A DNA stretch of 64,000 nt, taken from NCBI GenBank assembly GCA_009268125.1, contig WBOU01000010.1:173821-237820 (forward strand), given 5' to 3'. The stretch's first letter is position 1. Every line of letters starts with the position of its first letter. This DNA is from Chloroflexia bacterium SDU3-3 (lineage in GTDB: Bacteria; Chloroflexota; Chloroflexia; Chloroflexales; Roseiflexaceae). Position numbers and translations under genes: made by a program. A model generated the notes under the pieces. That model was given only the letters and a program-made list of their open reading frames with translations, had not been told where the DNA came from and ran no database searches. Positions 63,886-64,000 of this stretch are shown here, one piece after another.

Positions 63886-64000
63886 GCGATGAAGAGTTTG
63901 ATCCTGGCTCAGGACGAACGCTGGCGGCGTGCCTAATGCATGCAAGTCGCACGCGGTGCCTTCGGGCACTGAGTGGCGAACGGCTGAGGAACACGTGGGG
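63886..64000 (+). rRNA. 16S rRNA, 5' end (partial)
   Basis: AGAGTTTGATCCTGGCTCAG (the universal 27F site) starts at 63893, followed by GACGAACGCTGGCGGCGTGC and other conserved 5' positions. The gene continues beyond the window. The start is placed by analogy with E. coli numbering. Confidence 0.97.

Overview
The window is high-GC bacterial chromosome, roughly two-thirds G+C by eye. It most likely comes from the phylum Chloroflexota, class Chloroflexia. The pointers are the first ~115 bases of a 16S rRNA gene at the right edge, a CruF-type carotenoid hydratase, many Pro/Thr-rich exported linkers, frequent GTG and TTG starts, and dispersed intergenic repeats. I could not run a database search, so the placement is a judgement.

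Layout, left to right. 0-4.4 kb: end of a C25-like peptidase, a membrane STAS-domain regulator, a large GT-C/DUF2142-like membrane protein and two candidate tiny genes. 4.6-10.0 kb: a complete minus-strand MacA/MacB-type exporter operon (fusion protein, ATPase, two paralogous permeases). 10.3-14.4 kb: a glycine-zipper stress protein, a glycosyltransferase, a CheY-like receiver and CruF. 14.3-23.2 kb: a six-gene minus-strand operon with a peptidase-MA-like protein, a Gln-rich membrane protein, a DUF58 protein, two von Willebrand A membrane proteins and a PlsC-type acyltransferase. It resembles a MoxR/Bat module without its AAA ATPase. 24-32 kb: a small membrane protein, a WYL regulator, the L21-L27-L31 ribosomal operon with a consensus promoter and leader terminator, a GNAT enzyme, a CCA-adding-family enzyme coupled to an HxlR regulator, an unrecognised protein, an esterase, a 59-residue protein and PyrE.

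32-40 kb: a 21-bp minisatellite flanked by inverted dispersed repeats, an Hsp70-family protein followed by a 30-residue CxxH/CxxC microprotein, a QueD/PTPS enzyme with a two-DTG aspartic protease, a zinc-ribbon miniprotein, a DUF92 membrane protein, a stand-alone AP2-domain protein, a DUF4291 protein and tRNA-Asn. 40-49 kb: LigA, a TrpF-like protein, two convergent short-chain dehydrogenases (one with a tandem-operator promoter, one lacking catalytic residues), an XRE-MmyB fusion regulator and a U32 peptidase/rRNA hydroxylase-like protein. 49-58 kb: repeat-rich spacer, an FHA-containing membrane pseudokinase, a HipA-like/DUF3037 pair, an aldo/keto reductase, a ROK sugar kinase and a second 21-bp minisatellite. 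57-64 kb: an Nramp transporter with a P2-type cation ATPase, two copies of a GlsB/YeaQ-type membrane protein bracketing a lower-GC insert, and an rRNA promoter with the 16S start.

Most genes are ordinary housekeeping, transport and envelope functions in short operons ended by clear intrinsic terminators. The parts that deserve attention are: the small unannotated genes (4.0-4.4, 31.1, 34.1 kb); the structured 285-bp repeat present twice with compensatory changes; the tandem operators at 43.1 kb; the -24/-12-like promoters of the two GlsB copies; the pseudokinase-FHA receptor; and the unusual regulator fusion at 44.9 kb. No CRISPR array, integrase, transposase or prophage was found.
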